Part shown: positions 8,675 through 16,371 of the stretch, piece after piece | How positions within the stretch are numbered: position 1 is the first letter of the stretch | Layout: each line of letters begins with the position of its first letter | Source: a virus | Length of the DNA stretch: 64,000 nt | Virus record (IMG/VR): IMGVR_UViG_3300043436_002883 | Span: 1 to 64,000 of that record | Strand: one strand, 5' to 3' | The notes under the pieces: model-generated | Database searches by the model: none | What the model saw: only the letters and a program-made list of their open reading frames with translations | What the model was told of the DNA's origin: nothing | Made by a program: the position numbers and the translations under genes

Positions 8675-10164
8675 TTATTCTGGGTGTTAATGAAACTTCT
8701 CATGATGCCTCATTATCTTTAATTAAAGATGGAGAAATACTTTTTGCAGGTCATTCAGAAAGATATAGCAAACAAAAAAATGATTGGTATATTAATGATA
8801 GTTTAGTTAAGGACGCTTTGTCATACGGGGTACCAGATAGTATAGCTTACTATGAGAAACCGCTTCTAAAAGCCTCTAGGCTATTTATAAAGGGTGGTGC
8901 AGGAGACTGGAGGCCAAGGTTTGATTTGCCAGGAGTACCCAGAAAATCTTTCAGCCATCATTACTCACACGCATGTGCTGGATATTATACTAGCAAGTTT
9001 ACAGACGCAGTTATTGTAGTTTTAGATGCTATTGGTGAATACAATACCTCAACAATTTGGGTTGGCGAGGGAGAAAAGATTAGCCTAGTTCATAAGAATA
9101 ATTACCCATTTAGCTTTGGGCTATTCTATTCTGCATTTACAAAATTTTTGGGCCTAATGCCAAATCAAGAAGAATATATTATGATGGGCATGGCGGCTTA
9201 TGGAAACCCAGATAGATATTTTGATCAAGTAAATGAATACTTTCCTAGATATAATAGACAAAAGTATAATTTTCATACAGGCATAACAGATTTTAATTGG
9301 GGAACAACCCCTTGTTTTGCAGGATCTGAAGGCACTGGTTATATATCAGAGTGGTTTAAGCAAAGAGAATTTGATTTGGCTGCAGCCGTTCAAAAGGTAT
9401 ATGAAAAAAGACTTATTGAGTATATGCGTTATGCTAAGTTAATTACAAAGAAAACTAATTTAGTTTTTATGGGAGGTTGTGCTTTAAACAGTAAAGCAAA
9501 CACATCCCTATGGAATATATTTAAAGATGTGTGGATTATGCCAAACCCAGGTGACGCTGGTAGTTCCCTTGGTGCGGCAGCAGCACTGTATGGAAAGCAT
9601 TTAGAGTGGAAGACCCCTTACTTGGGTTATGACATGGGCGGGGTTTATCCAGTTCAAGAAATAGTTGATAGCATATTGAAGGACGGTATAGTTGCAGTTG
9701 CTTCAGGAAGAGCGGAATACGGCCCAAGAGCTTTAGGAAATAGAAGTATCTTGGCAGATCCAAGAGATCCAAATGTTAAAGATAAAGTAAATCTAATTAA
9801 ACAAAGAGAGTTATTTCGCCCATTCGCACCAGTGGTTATGGAAGAGTGTGCTTCTAAATGGTTTGACATGGACTTCGCTTCTCCATATATGCAGTATACT
9901 GTTAAGTGTTTAAAGCCAGATTTAATTCCTTCAGTTGTTCATGAAGATGGAACATCTAGAGTTCAAACAGTAAATAAAGAGCAGCACAGAGGTTTGTGGA
10001 GAGTTTTAAATAAATTTTATTTGCAAACGGGTGTACCTGTTTTATTAAATACTAGTTTAAATATAAAAGGTCAGCCATTATTAAACGACCATCAGGACGC
10101 TATTGACTGGCAGGCACATTATGGATATAATATACTAACGGGCAACAATAGCTTAGTTGGTTAA
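8671..10164 (+). CDS. NodU/CmcH-type O-carbamoyltransferase
   Basis: 497 aa. Features: MIILGVNETSHDAS at the N-terminus, SHHYSHACAGYY at about residues 95-106 (catalytic His region), GGCALNSKAN, PGDAGSSLGAA and the C-terminal YGPRALGNRSILADPRDP with FRPFAPVV and LLNTSLN. These match carbamoyltransferases that use carbamoyl phosphate and ATP to carbamoylate a hydroxyl on a sugar, antibiotic or modified base. It is slightly shorter than typical members (about 550-600 aa). Its 3' end lies inside the tRNA-Met gene. The substrate is unknown; the SGNH-like pair upstream is probably functionally linked. Confidence 0.9.
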   Translation: MIILGVNETSHDASLSLIKDGEILFAGHSERYSKQKNDWYINDSLVKDALSYGVPDSIAYYEKPLLKASRLFIKGGAGDWRPRFDLPGVPRKSFSHHYSHACAGYYTSKFTDAVIVVLDAIGEYNTSTIWVGEGEKISLVHKNNYPFSFGLFYSAFTKFLGLMPNQEEYIMMGMAAYGNPDRYFDQVNEYFPRYNRQKYNFHTGITDFNWGTTPCFAGSEGTGYISEWFKQREFDLAAAVQKVYEKRLIEYMRYAKLITKKTNLVFMGGCALNSKANTSLWNIFKDVWIMPNPGDAGSSLGAAAALYGKHLEWKTPYLGYDMGGVYPVQEIVDSILKDGIVAVASGRAEYGPRALGNRSILADPRDPNVKDKVNLIKQRELFRPFAPVVMEECASKWFDMDFASPYMQYTVKCLKPDLIPSVVHEDGTSRVQTVNKEQHRGLWRVLNKFYLQTGVPVLLNTSLNIKGQPLLNDHQDAIDWQAHYGYNILTGNNSLVG

Positions 10165-10215
10165 AGCCCCGAACTCATAATTCGGTAATCGTAGGTTCAA
10201 GTCCTACTTGTTGCA
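10142..10215 (+). tRNA. tRNA-Met (CAU) or tRNA-Ile2
   Basis: Cloverleaf: acceptor GCAACAA/TTGTTGC, anticodon stem CCGAA/TTCGG with loop CTCATAA (anticodon CAT), T arm GTAGG-TTCAAGT-CCTAC, discriminator A. CCA is not encoded (ACA follows). The first 23 nt overlap the end of the carbamoyltransferase gene, whose stop codon lies in the D arm. CAT could also be read as an Ile tRNA after lysidine modification. Confidence 0.9.
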
Positions 10216-10229
10216 CATAAGGAGAAACA

Positions 10230-10517
10230 ATGGAAGATGAGAATCTAGATTATTATATTGAAATAGGTGCAGTAGATATTAGCGGGGTTGACGAAAACGG
10301 AGAAATTCTATTTTCTATTACTGAAAAAGCAAAAGACGTTGCTCCAGATTTGTGGAAAGCCCATGTAAAATTTATAGATGAAGCTTTAGTAGAATTATTT
10401 AATAAAAATTTAATAACTGTTGAGTATAATGAAAATCTAGAAGCCCTTATTTCTTATACTCCAGAGGGAAAATCTTTGCTAAAAGATATTGGATTAAGTC
10501 ACAACGATGGGGATTAG
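10230..10517 (+). CDS. Hypothetical acidic protein between tRNAs
   Basis: 95 aa with a good AAGGAG ribosome site. Acidic, mixed alpha/beta pattern, no recognised motif. Its TAG stop is the TAG at positions 8-10 of tRNA-Asn, so the gene ends inside the tRNA. Confidence 0.7.
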   Translation: MEDENLDYYIEIGAVDISGVDENGEILFSITEKAKDVAPDLWKAHVKFIDEALVELFNKNLITVEYNENLEALISYTPEGKSLLKDIGLSHNDGD

Positions 10518-10583
10518 CTCAGATGGTAGAGCGTCGAACTGTTAATTCGAATGTCGCAGGATCGATGCCTGCATCCCCAGCCA
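10508..10583 (+). tRNA. tRNA-Asn (GUU)
   Basis: Acceptor TGGGGAT/ATCCCCA, D arm GCTC/GAGC, anticodon stem TCGAA/TTCGA with loop CTGTTAA (anticodon GTT), T arm GCAGG/CCTGC, discriminator G and encoded CCA at 10581-10583. The 5' part overlaps the preceding CDS. Confidence 0.93.
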
Positions 10584-10584
10584 T

Positions 10585-10659
10585 ACCCTTGTAGCTCAGC
10601 GGAAGAGCAACAGACTTCTAATCTGTTGGCCGCAGGTTCGATTCCTGCCAGGGGTACCA
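10585..10659 (+). tRNA. tRNA-Arg (UCU)
   Basis: Acceptor ACCCTTG/CAGGGGT, anticodon stem ACAGA/TCTGT with loop CTTCTAA (anticodon TCT), T arm GCAGG-TTCGATT-CCTGC, discriminator A and encoded CCA. Only 1 nt separates it from tRNA-Asn. It reads AGA, a codon common in this AT-rich phage. Confidence 0.95.
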
Positions 10660-10689
10660 TTAAAAGTAGACAATCTAAAAATATTTTGA

Positions 10690-10726
10690 TATAATAATAT
10701 ATAGATCGCTCAATGGAGGATCTATA
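10690..10726 (+). promoter_or_regulatory. hsp20 promoter and 5' hairpin
   Basis: TATAAT at 10690-10695 is followed at the expected transcript start by an 8-bp stem (10700-10707 with 10719-10726, TATAGATC/GATCTATA). The ribosome site GAAAGGGG near 10742 is outside the stem, so the hairpin more likely protects the 5' end than controls translation. Confidence 0.5.
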
Positions 10727-10755
10727 TTAATTTATTCGCTTGAAAGGGGAATAAT

Positions 10756-11181
10756 ATGGTAACACAATTTATGGATCTATTTAATGATCCTTTTTTTATT
10801 GGCTTTAATAGGGATCTAGCCCGTCTCAATAATATACACCGTGAAGCAATCAATGAATCTTATCCGCCGTATGATGTCTTACAGCATGATAACGATGAGT
10901 ATGTCGTTACTTTAGCTGTAGCTGGCTTTAGTAAAGAGGACATTTCGGTACAGGTTGATAATGGCACACTTGTAGTTAAGGGTGAAAGAAAAGATATTAC
11001 GGAAAGCGTTCCAAAGCAGGTAGTTCACAAAGGAATTGCTGCTAGAAAGTTTACACGTACATTTGCATTAAGTGAATATATGGAAGTTACAAATGCCTCA
11101 TTAGAGAATGGACTACTTAATATATTCTTGGAAAGAATTGTTCCAGAAGAAAAAAAGCCTAGAACAATTAAAATTAAGTAG
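10756..11181 (+). CDS. Small heat-shock protein (Hsp20/alpha-crystallin)
   Basis: 141 aa with the alpha-crystallin domain at about residues 35-135: PPYDVLQHDNDEYVVTLAVAGFSKEDI, LVVKGERKD, FTRTFALSEYMEV, ASLENGLLNIFLER, and a C-terminal IKIK that fits the IxI oligomerisation motif. ATP-independent holdase. Similar genes occur in T4-like phages, where they are thought to help virion protein folding. Own promoter and strong ribosome site. Confidence 0.93.
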   Translation: MVTQFMDLFNDPFFIGFNRDLARLNNIHREAINESYPPYDVLQHDNDEYVVTLAVAGFSKEDISVQVDNGTLVVKGERKDITESVPKQVVHKGIAARKFTRTFALSEYMEVTNASLENGLLNIFLERIVPEEKKPRTIKIK

Positions 11182-11183
11182 GG

Positions 11184-11296
11184 TATAATATAAATCTGCA
11201 CCCCTTCATCGGGGGAGTCGCAGGTAGCGGGCCGTTACCCGCAGGATGGACCTGAGCAAGTCCTCAAACTGCTCTCTATTATTAGTTAGGGAAAAT
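11184..11296 (+). ncRNA. Structured 5' leader RNA (unassigned riboswitch-like)
   Basis: TATAAT at 11184-11189 puts the transcript start near 11196. The about 100-nt leader is much more GC-rich than its surroundings and folds on paper into CTGC(A)CCCC-loop-GGGG-GAGTC-GCAG, then the perfect hairpin GCGGG-CCGTTA-CCCGC, then GGAC-CTGAGCAA-GTCC. It ends just before the AGGGA ribosome site of the oxidoreductase gene. I could not match it to a known riboswitch class. Confidence 0.5.
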
Positions 11297-12079
11297 ATGG
11301 ACCTGCATTGGATGTCTGTAAGAGATGATAGTGATTTAATTTCACTTAAACGGCTTTCTAATACTGTCAATGATGCAGGATATAAATCCGTTTTGCTTGT
11401 ATATCACTCCTTGCTCCCAGACTATATGATTAAGGTTGCCAATATTATGGACCCTAAGCATTCGTTTAAATATATGTTTGCAATTAGAACCTATGCTGTT
11501 AGCCCTGAACTTTGTGCAATGATGATGCATTCTTTTCACGAAATAGATAAAGACAGAGTTATGCTGAATGTTGCAGCTGGAGATATGAAAGAAGAAGAAG
11601 ATAGCGTAAACAATATGGTTTTTATATCTGATCAAATGCAAACTAAAGAGCAACGAGTTTTGTATACAACAGAGTGGATAGAAAAGTTTTTAAGGCACCC
11701 AATGTTAGTAAAAAAACCAGATATTGTTATTAGTGGTACATCTGACAAAACAATTGAGAATTCAGAAAAATATGCAGATATTCATTTAGCAATGCTATCA
11801 ACTTATAAAGATGGGTTTAAGGTAAAAACAAAAAGAAAGATGGCATCAACTATAGTTATAATACGTGATACAGATGAAGAGGCTAAGGCGGTAGCCGATC
11901 AAGAAAAAAATGACATGATGCGTAGGTCTATGGTGCATGGAACAGAAGAAACAGTTATACAAAAATTAAAACAACTAAAGCTTTTAGGTCTAACAGACAT
12001 ACTTGTGTCTGATAGCATGTGGGACAATCAGCTATATAGGCTGCATGAAATGGTAAAGAAAGTGCAAGGTGTTCTATAG
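11297..12079 (+). CDS. Luciferase-like (LLM class) flavin-dependent oxidoreductase
   Basis: 260 aa. The start at 11297 gives LHWMSVRDDSD and DAGYKSVLL, the typical N-terminus of SsuD/luciferase-like monooxygenases. VMLNVAAGD, TTEWIEKFLRHP and a C-terminal GTEETVIQKLKQLKLLGLTDILV also match. An in-frame ORF extends upstream to 11246, but that part would be translated leader RNA, so the later start is preferred. Bacterial members are usually 320-390 aa, so this one is compact and lacks part of the insert. The substrate is unknown (organosulfonates or F420-type in relatives). Confidence 0.75.
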   Translation: MDLHWMSVRDDSDLISLKRLSNTVNDAGYKSVLLVYHSLLPDYMIKVANIMDPKHSFKYMFAIRTYAVSPELCAMMMHSFHEIDKDRVMLNVAAGDMKEEEDSVNNMVFISDQMQTKEQRVLYTTEWIEKFLRHPMLVKKPDIVISGTSDKTIENSEKYADIHLAMLSTYKDGFKVKTKRKMASTIVIIRDTDEEAKAVADQEKNDMMRRSMVHGTEETVIQKLKQLKLLGLTDILVSDSMWDNQLYRLHEMVKKVQGVL

Positions 12080-12267
12080 TGCCAGTATATGAATACAAAT
12101 GCAGTCAAGATGATGCACACGCAACACTTGCAGTAACACGCTCAATCTCAGAAGATGATCCAGGATACATCTGTGAAGAATGTGAGGCGGGAATGATTAG
12201 ACACTTCACCCCATTCGGTATACAGTTTAAGGGTAATGGCTTTTATAAAACAGATAATCCTAAATAG
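12079..12267 (+). CDS. FmdB-family zinc-ribbon protein
   Basis: 62 aa, GTG start overlapping the previous stop. VYEYKCSQDD at the start and CEECEAGMIRHFTPFGIQFKGNGFYKTD match FmdB-type putative regulatory proteins with a CxxC zinc ribbon, here with only three clear Cys. Such genes often sit next to oxidoreductases or transport genes. Confidence 0.8.
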   Translation: MPVYEYKCSQDDAHATLAVTRSISEDDPGYICEECEAGMIRHFTPFGIQFKGNGFYKTDNPK

Positions 12268-12324
12268 TTCAATGGTATAATTACTAAGTAAGCAAATATA
12301 TTGCATTACTTAGGAGATACCTAG

Positions 12325-14922
12325 TTGACTAGAAAGATTAAGTACTTTTTAACCAGCCTTTTTGTAATCGGCTGGCTTTTCCTTTTTAGTCCTAATTTTG
12401 CTAATGCTAATGAGCCTCCTGCTCCTGCGGAACAAGTTGTAGTAAGCCCTGCACAACAAGCAGTAAACACAGCAATTGCAACAGCAACAACAGAAGTAGC
12501 ACAGGCAGCGCAAGCCTCAGATACAGCAACAGTAACAATAGCCACAGCGGTCCAAGCAGTAACAGCATCTAATACAGCCGTAGCTGCAGCAAATACTGCG
12601 GTGACTGCAGCAACTACTGCGGTAGCGGAAGTGTCAAATGTATTACCAGCAGTAGAAACTGCAACAACAGTTGTCCAAACAATTACTTCAACAGTAGCGG
12701 CAGTCACACAAGCTGTAGCCGCAATACCAGTAACAGCCACAACCCAAACACCAGAGGTTGTAGCGGCGCAAACAGTAGTAACGCAAGCCGTTGCTACAAT
12801 AGATTCTGCAGTAGCCACGGTAATAGCAACAGCAACTCCATTAATGACGGAGACTCCAACCACGGTTGCACAAGTAGCCACAGCAATTGCAACAGAAGTT
12901 GCCCAATCAGAGACAGCCACAGTTTTAGTTCAATCAGCACAGACAGCAATAGATACGGCTACTGCAACAGTTGCTACAGCAACTACAGCGGTGGCAGCAG
13001 TAACACCTGCACGGACAGAGGCTCAAACACAGTTAACTCAAGCAAACGTAGCAATTAATAACGCCCAAGATGCAGTAAATGCACTTGCCGCAACCATTGG
13101 CACCACAACAAATGTTTTATCTGGTGTAGATGACGCTGGCGTCCGCATGAATCTACCATTTAATTTACAAATGGGTGGGGTTACATACAACAATGTTTAT
13201 GTTGGATCTAACGCAACAATAACTTTTGGAGTAAATGAAGGTGCAAATTACTACACTACGCCAAATGCTCCCTCTATTTCTATAGCTGGATACGACTGGA
13301 CTACTTGGAGTAATGGATCTGGAATCACATATTCAACAACCACAAACACCCTTAGCGTTGCTTGGGATCTTAGAGTTTATCCTTTACAAACAGCCGAGAC
13401 ACAAATGACTCAGGTTAGATTTAACGCAGATGTAAACCCATCAAATGGAGCATGGCAAGCCGATGTAAGTGTTACTGGCCCTATCCCAAATGGGGCTAGA
13501 TTCAACGTAAGAGAGACAACGGGCGGCGCTGTAACAGATATTAATAATACAAGCACTACTACAGGCTTTACTGGAACAATCAGTCAAGGCCCCGCATTTA
13601 CACCTACACCTGATCCAAGCAATGCATCAGTTCAGGCAGCAATAGAAACAGCTAATGCACAAATTGCTACATTAAACTCAGCGGTTACAACAATTGTTGC
13701 AGCAAATACAGCAAACACAAATACAGTTATTGCGCCAATTGCAGCAGTTTCACAAAATACAATTACATCATTAAATAATGCAAGCACAGATTTAACAAAT
13801 AAAGTAACAGCAATTGCAAATGTTTCAGTAGCTGTAGAAAAAGTAACCACTGCACCTACAATAGTAGCAGCAGCACAAACAGTAATTGATGCAGTTCCTG
13901 CACCCGCACCTACTCCTCCACCTGCGCCAGCCCCAGAACCTGTACAGCCTGAGCCAGTTGCTCCACCAGTTGTTGAGCCGCCAGTAGTTGTTCCTCCCGT
14001 TGTTGAGCCACCCGCAGAAGAGCCACCTGCAGAAGAGCCACCCGCAGAAGAGCCACCCGCAGAAGAGCCACCTGCAGAAGAGCCACCCGCAGAAGAGCCA
14101 CCTGCAGAAGAGCCACCCGCAGAAGAGCCACCTGCAGAAGAGCCACCTGCAGAAGAGCCACCTGCAGAAGAGCCCCCTGCAGAAGAGCCACCCGCAGAAG
14201 AGCCACCTGCAGAAGAGCCCCCTGCAGAAGAGCCACCCGCAGAAGAGCCACCCGCAGAAGAGCCACCCGCAGAAGAGCCAGAGGCGGGATCAGAAGAAGC
14301 AGTAGAAGAATCTGTTGATGATGCATTGTCTGATGGGAAAATAGACGAATCAGAAGCAGAAGATATTTTAAATGAATTAGCAAGTGATGGTGAAGTAACT
14401 GTAGAAGAAGTTCAGAACCTTGCAGATGCTTTATCTGAAGATGGAAAATTAACTAATGCAGAAAAGGAATTAGTTGCAGATGCCCTTGTAGAATCCCTTG
14501 AAGATGGAGGGTCTTTAACTAAAGAACAAATACAAGAAGCTGGAATTGAATATAAAGATTTACCACCTTCAACACCAGTAGATGTGAGAACAGATGAAAA
14601 CGGAAATTCTGTTGTAATTACTGCAGCGGTTGCAGCACAGGTAGAATTGCTTCAAGATACAGGAGCACTGATAGAAGAATTATTTACAAATCCAGCAGCA
14701 GCATTGGCTGCATTTGGAAGCATAGGCGCAGATATGTCTGACGAAGAAAGAGAAGAGGCAACAGATATGGTTGTTGCTACAGTAGTTGCAGCAGGTGCTG
14801 CAATTAACGCTGCAGCAGTTGCCACAGGGGGAGCCACAGGAAGTGGCACAGGGGGCGGAGGAAGTTCTGGTGGAGGCTCAGGAGCCAATTCACCAGGTTC
14901 ACGAGGAGGAAGAAAATGGTAA
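12325..14922 (+). CDS. Large secreted Ala/Thr/Val-rich surface protein with PAEEP repeats
   Basis: 865 aa, TTG start with TAGGAG 9 nt upstream; promoter TATAAT near 12254. Signal peptide at residues 1-29 (LTRKIKYFLTSLFVIGWLFLF, ANA). Residues about 35-260 are low-complexity Ala/Thr/Val/Gln. A globular beta-rich part at about 270-400 (VTYNNVYVGSNATITFG, YDWTTWSNGS, GARFNVRETTG) looks like a carbohydrate- or cell-binding sandwich. A second low-complexity part, a Pro/Glu repeat array, three degenerate EF-hand-like DG(K/E)(I/V/L)T segments and a Gly/Ser-rich tail follow. Probably exported or on the virion. Resembles surface proteins of freshwater actinobacteria (inference). It is the first gene before the lysis cassette. 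Confidence 0.7.
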   Translation: MTRKIKYFLTSLFVIGWLFLFSPNFANANEPPAPAEQVVVSPAQQAVNTAIATATTEVAQAAQASDTATVTIATAVQAVTASNTAVAAANTAVTAATTAVAEVSNVLPAVETATTVVQTITSTVAAVTQAVAAIPVTATTQTPEVVAAQTVVTQAVATIDSAVATVIATATPLMTETPTTVAQVATAIATEVAQSETATVLVQSAQTAIDTATATVATATTAVAAVTPARTEAQTQLTQANVAINNAQDAVNALAATIGTTTNVLSGVDDAGVRMNLPFNLQMGGVTYNNVYVGSNATITFGVNEGANYYTTPNAPSISIAGYDWTTWSNGSGITYSTTTNTLSVAWDLRVYPLQTAETQMTQVRFNADVNPSNGAWQADVSVTGPIPNGARFNVRETTGGAVTDINNTSTTTGFTGTISQGPAFTPTPDPSNASVQAAIETANAQIATLNSAVTTIVAANTANTNTVIAPIAAVSQNTITSLNNASTDLTNKVTAIANVSVAVEKVTTAPTIVAAAQTVIDAVPAPAPTPPPAPAPEPVQPEPVAPPVVEPPVVVPPVVEPPAEEPPAEEPPAEEPPAEEPPAEEPPAEEPPAEEPPAEEPPAEEPPAEEPPAEEPPAEEPPAEEPPAEEPPAEEPPAEEPPAEEPPAEEPEAGSEEAVEESVDDALSDGKIDESEAEDILNELASDGEVTVEEVQNLADALSEDGKLTNAEKELVADALVESLEDGGSLTKEQIQEAGIEYKDLPPSTPVDVRTDENGNSVVITAAVAAQVELLQDTGALIEELFTNPAAALAAFGSIGADMSDEEREEATDMVVATVVAAGAAINAAAVATGGATGSGTGGGGSSGGGSGANSPGSRGGRKW
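14008..14281 (+). repeat. 18 tandem 15-bp repeats encoding PAEEP
   Basis: Eighteen near-perfect copies of a 15-nt unit, differing mainly at a C/T third position. They encode a rigid, acidic, proline-rich rod. Such arrays change length by slippage, so the copy number may vary between isolates. Confidence 0.97.
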
Positions 14923-15095
14923 GAATAGTAAAAAATATCCTAAAAGATATGGTAGACCAAGCATGGACCCTTCTTGGTATGTTTATAGCTTGGGTAGTTT
15001 TGGATGGAAGTGCAAAGACTATTGTTGGTTATGGAATCATGGCAACAACTGCTCTTTGGATAATTACAAGCCCAATAAGAAATAAGGAGGAATAA
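14916..15095 (+). CDS. Two-helix membrane protein in lysis cassette
   Basis: 59 aa, overlapping the end of the surface protein gene. Two hydrophobic segments (about residues 14-30 and 35-53) are separated by a short loop with a charged tail at each end. Its size and position before a holin-like gene and an endolysin suggest an antiholin or accessory holin. Confidence 0.7.
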   Translation: MVRIVKNILKDMVDQAWTLLGMFIAWVVLDGSAKTIVGYGIMATTALWIITSPIRNKEE

Positions 15096-15097
15096 AA

Positions 15098-15385
15098 ATG
15101 GCAAAAGCATATATAGAAGAACCAACACAGGTGGGATCAGGAGCAATTGCAAGCATTAATAATATTATCATGCGTATAATTGCTGTATTTGCAGCATCAG
15201 GATTGTCCGTAATTGGAGCAGGTGCAGTGGTAGGAATTGAAACCTACAAGGCAGTAATATTGGCTGGAACTTTAGGGGTAGCAACTGTAGTTGAAAGACT
15301 AGCAAGAGGCTTCCTGGATGATGGAAAGCTAACTGTATCAGAAATTAATGCAGCATTTTCAGCAGTAGACAAAAAAGCAAAATAA
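15098..15385 (+). CDS. Holin-like protein with EF-hand-like tail
   Basis: 95 aa with an excellent AAGGAGG site. Hydrophobic segments at about residues 22-43 and 48-62, then a DDGKLTVSEINAAF segment that looks like an EF-hand loop. The same layout of holin-like helices plus an EF-hand-like DG-K-T motif recurs, in reverse order, in the gene at 49448. Directly upstream of the CHAP endolysin. Confidence 0.72.
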   Translation: MAKAYIEEPTQVGSGAIASINNIIMRIIAVFAASGLSVIGAGAVVGIETYKAVILAGTLGVATVVERLARGFLDDGKLTVSEINAAFSAVDKKAK

Positions 15386-15420
15386 ATGCTATACTACTTG
15401 TAGTCTTAAAGGAGGCAAAA

Positions 15421-15966
15421 ATGTCAAATAACACACACCCAAATGCAGCAAAAGTTGTTGCCGCAGCAAAAAAGTATGCTGACGAAGGATACTCAGAAGG
15501 ACCAAACAACGATACAGTTTTTGGAAAAAGATACGGAATGAATCACCAACCTTGGTGTGCAATGTTCGTTTCAGGATGCTTTGATGACGCAGGACTAGTT
15601 CACCTAGTTGCCGCTTCAACAAAGAAAGGTTTTGCATCATGCGATGCTGGAGCACAATGGTTTGCAAAGAACAAGAGAATTGTTCCAATTGGTCAAGCAC
15701 AAGCAGGCGATGTAGTATTTTTTAACTTTGACAAGACACCAACAGATACAGAGCATGTTGGAATTGTTGTAAAGAATGACGGAAAAAATTTACACTGCTA
15801 CGAAGGAAACACTTCAGGTAATGCAAAGGGATCACAGGCAAACGGAGATGGCGTATTCCTTAAGAAGAGAGCCTACAGCCTAGTAATGTCAGTTGCTCGT
15901 CCAGATTGGGATGCACCAGCACCAAAAGCTGCACCTGCAAAGAAGGCGGCAGTAAAGAAGAAGTAA
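15421..15966 (+). CDS. CHAP-domain endolysin
   Basis: 181 aa, promoter TATACT near 15391 and AAAGGAGG ribosome site. CHAP motifs: HQPWCAMFVSGCF at about residues 42-54 (catalytic Cys), AGDVVFF and TEHVGIVV near 120 (catalytic His), YEGNT. It should cut peptide cross-bridges or the stem amide of peptidoglycan. No separate wall-binding domain; the C-terminus is an Ala/Pro/Lys-rich tail that could bind anionic wall polymers. Confidence 0.9.
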   Translation: MSNNTHPNAAKVVAAAKKYADEGYSEGPNNDTVFGKRYGMNHQPWCAMFVSGCFDDAGLVHLVAASTKKGFASCDAGAQWFAKNKRIVPIGQAQAGDVVFFNFDKTPTDTEHVGIVVKNDGKNLHCYEGNTSGNAKGSQANGDGVFLKKRAYSLVMSVARPDWDAPAPKAAPAKKAAVKKK

Positions 15967-16370
15967 TGTACGAATATCATGTTAAGAAAGTAAACAATGT
16001 GGTAGACGGGGACACAATAGATGTAGATATCGATCTAGGCTTTGACATATCCTTTAGCTCAAGAGTTAGGCTTGCTGGAATAGACACACCAGAAAGCAGA
16101 ACAAAAGATAAAGCTGAAAAGGTTCTCGGGCTTGAAGCTAAAGAATATGTTAAGTCTAAGATTAAAGATGCTAAAGATATTGTAATCAAGACAGAAAAAA
16201 TGGATTCATCAGAAAAATATGGCCGAATACTTGGCTGGTTATATCTAGATGGATCAACAACTTCTGTTAATGAGCAAATGATTGCAGAGGGCTATGCCTG
16301 GGGATACTTGGGCGAAACAAAAGTAAAAGACTTTGAAGCCCTTGCAAAACTAAGAAATAAAAAGAAGTAG
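15966..16370 (+). CDS. Staphylococcal nuclease-like thermonuclease
   Basis: 134 aa, ATG overlapping the endolysin stop. VVDGDTIDVDIDLG, RVRLAGIDTPES and YGRILGWLYLDG...NEQMIAEGYAW are the SNase core with the catalytic Arg and Asp residues. No signal peptide is seen. Next to the endolysin it could degrade host DNA; alternatively it acts in the cell on RNA or DNA. Confidence 0.93.
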   Translation: MYEYHVKKVNNVVDGDTIDVDIDLGFDISFSSRVRLAGIDTPESRTKDKAEKVLGLEAKEYVKSKIKDAKDIVIKTEKMDSSEKYGRILGWLYLDGSTTSVNEQMIAEGYAWGYLGETKVKDFEALAKLRNKKK

Positions 16371-16371
16371 T

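Noticed and set aside
11246-11296. Upstream in-frame start giving a longer oxidoreductase
   Set aside because: The added residues do not fit the family and would be translated from the stem-loop leader; the ATG at 11297 gives the normal N-terminus.
12321-12920. Long antisense open frame of about 199 aa opposite the surface protein gene
   Set aside because: It mirrors a low-complexity Ala/Thr/Val coding region and has no ribosome site; the same holds for the antisense frames opposite the fibre genes and the repeat arrays (13910-14383, 59661-60461).
14008-14281. Regular direct repeats that could be taken for a CRISPR array
   Set aside because: Units are 15 bp without spacers, lie in frame in a secreted protein and encode PAEEP. 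The FFxPPx array (60037-60414) is rejected as CRISPR for the same reason.
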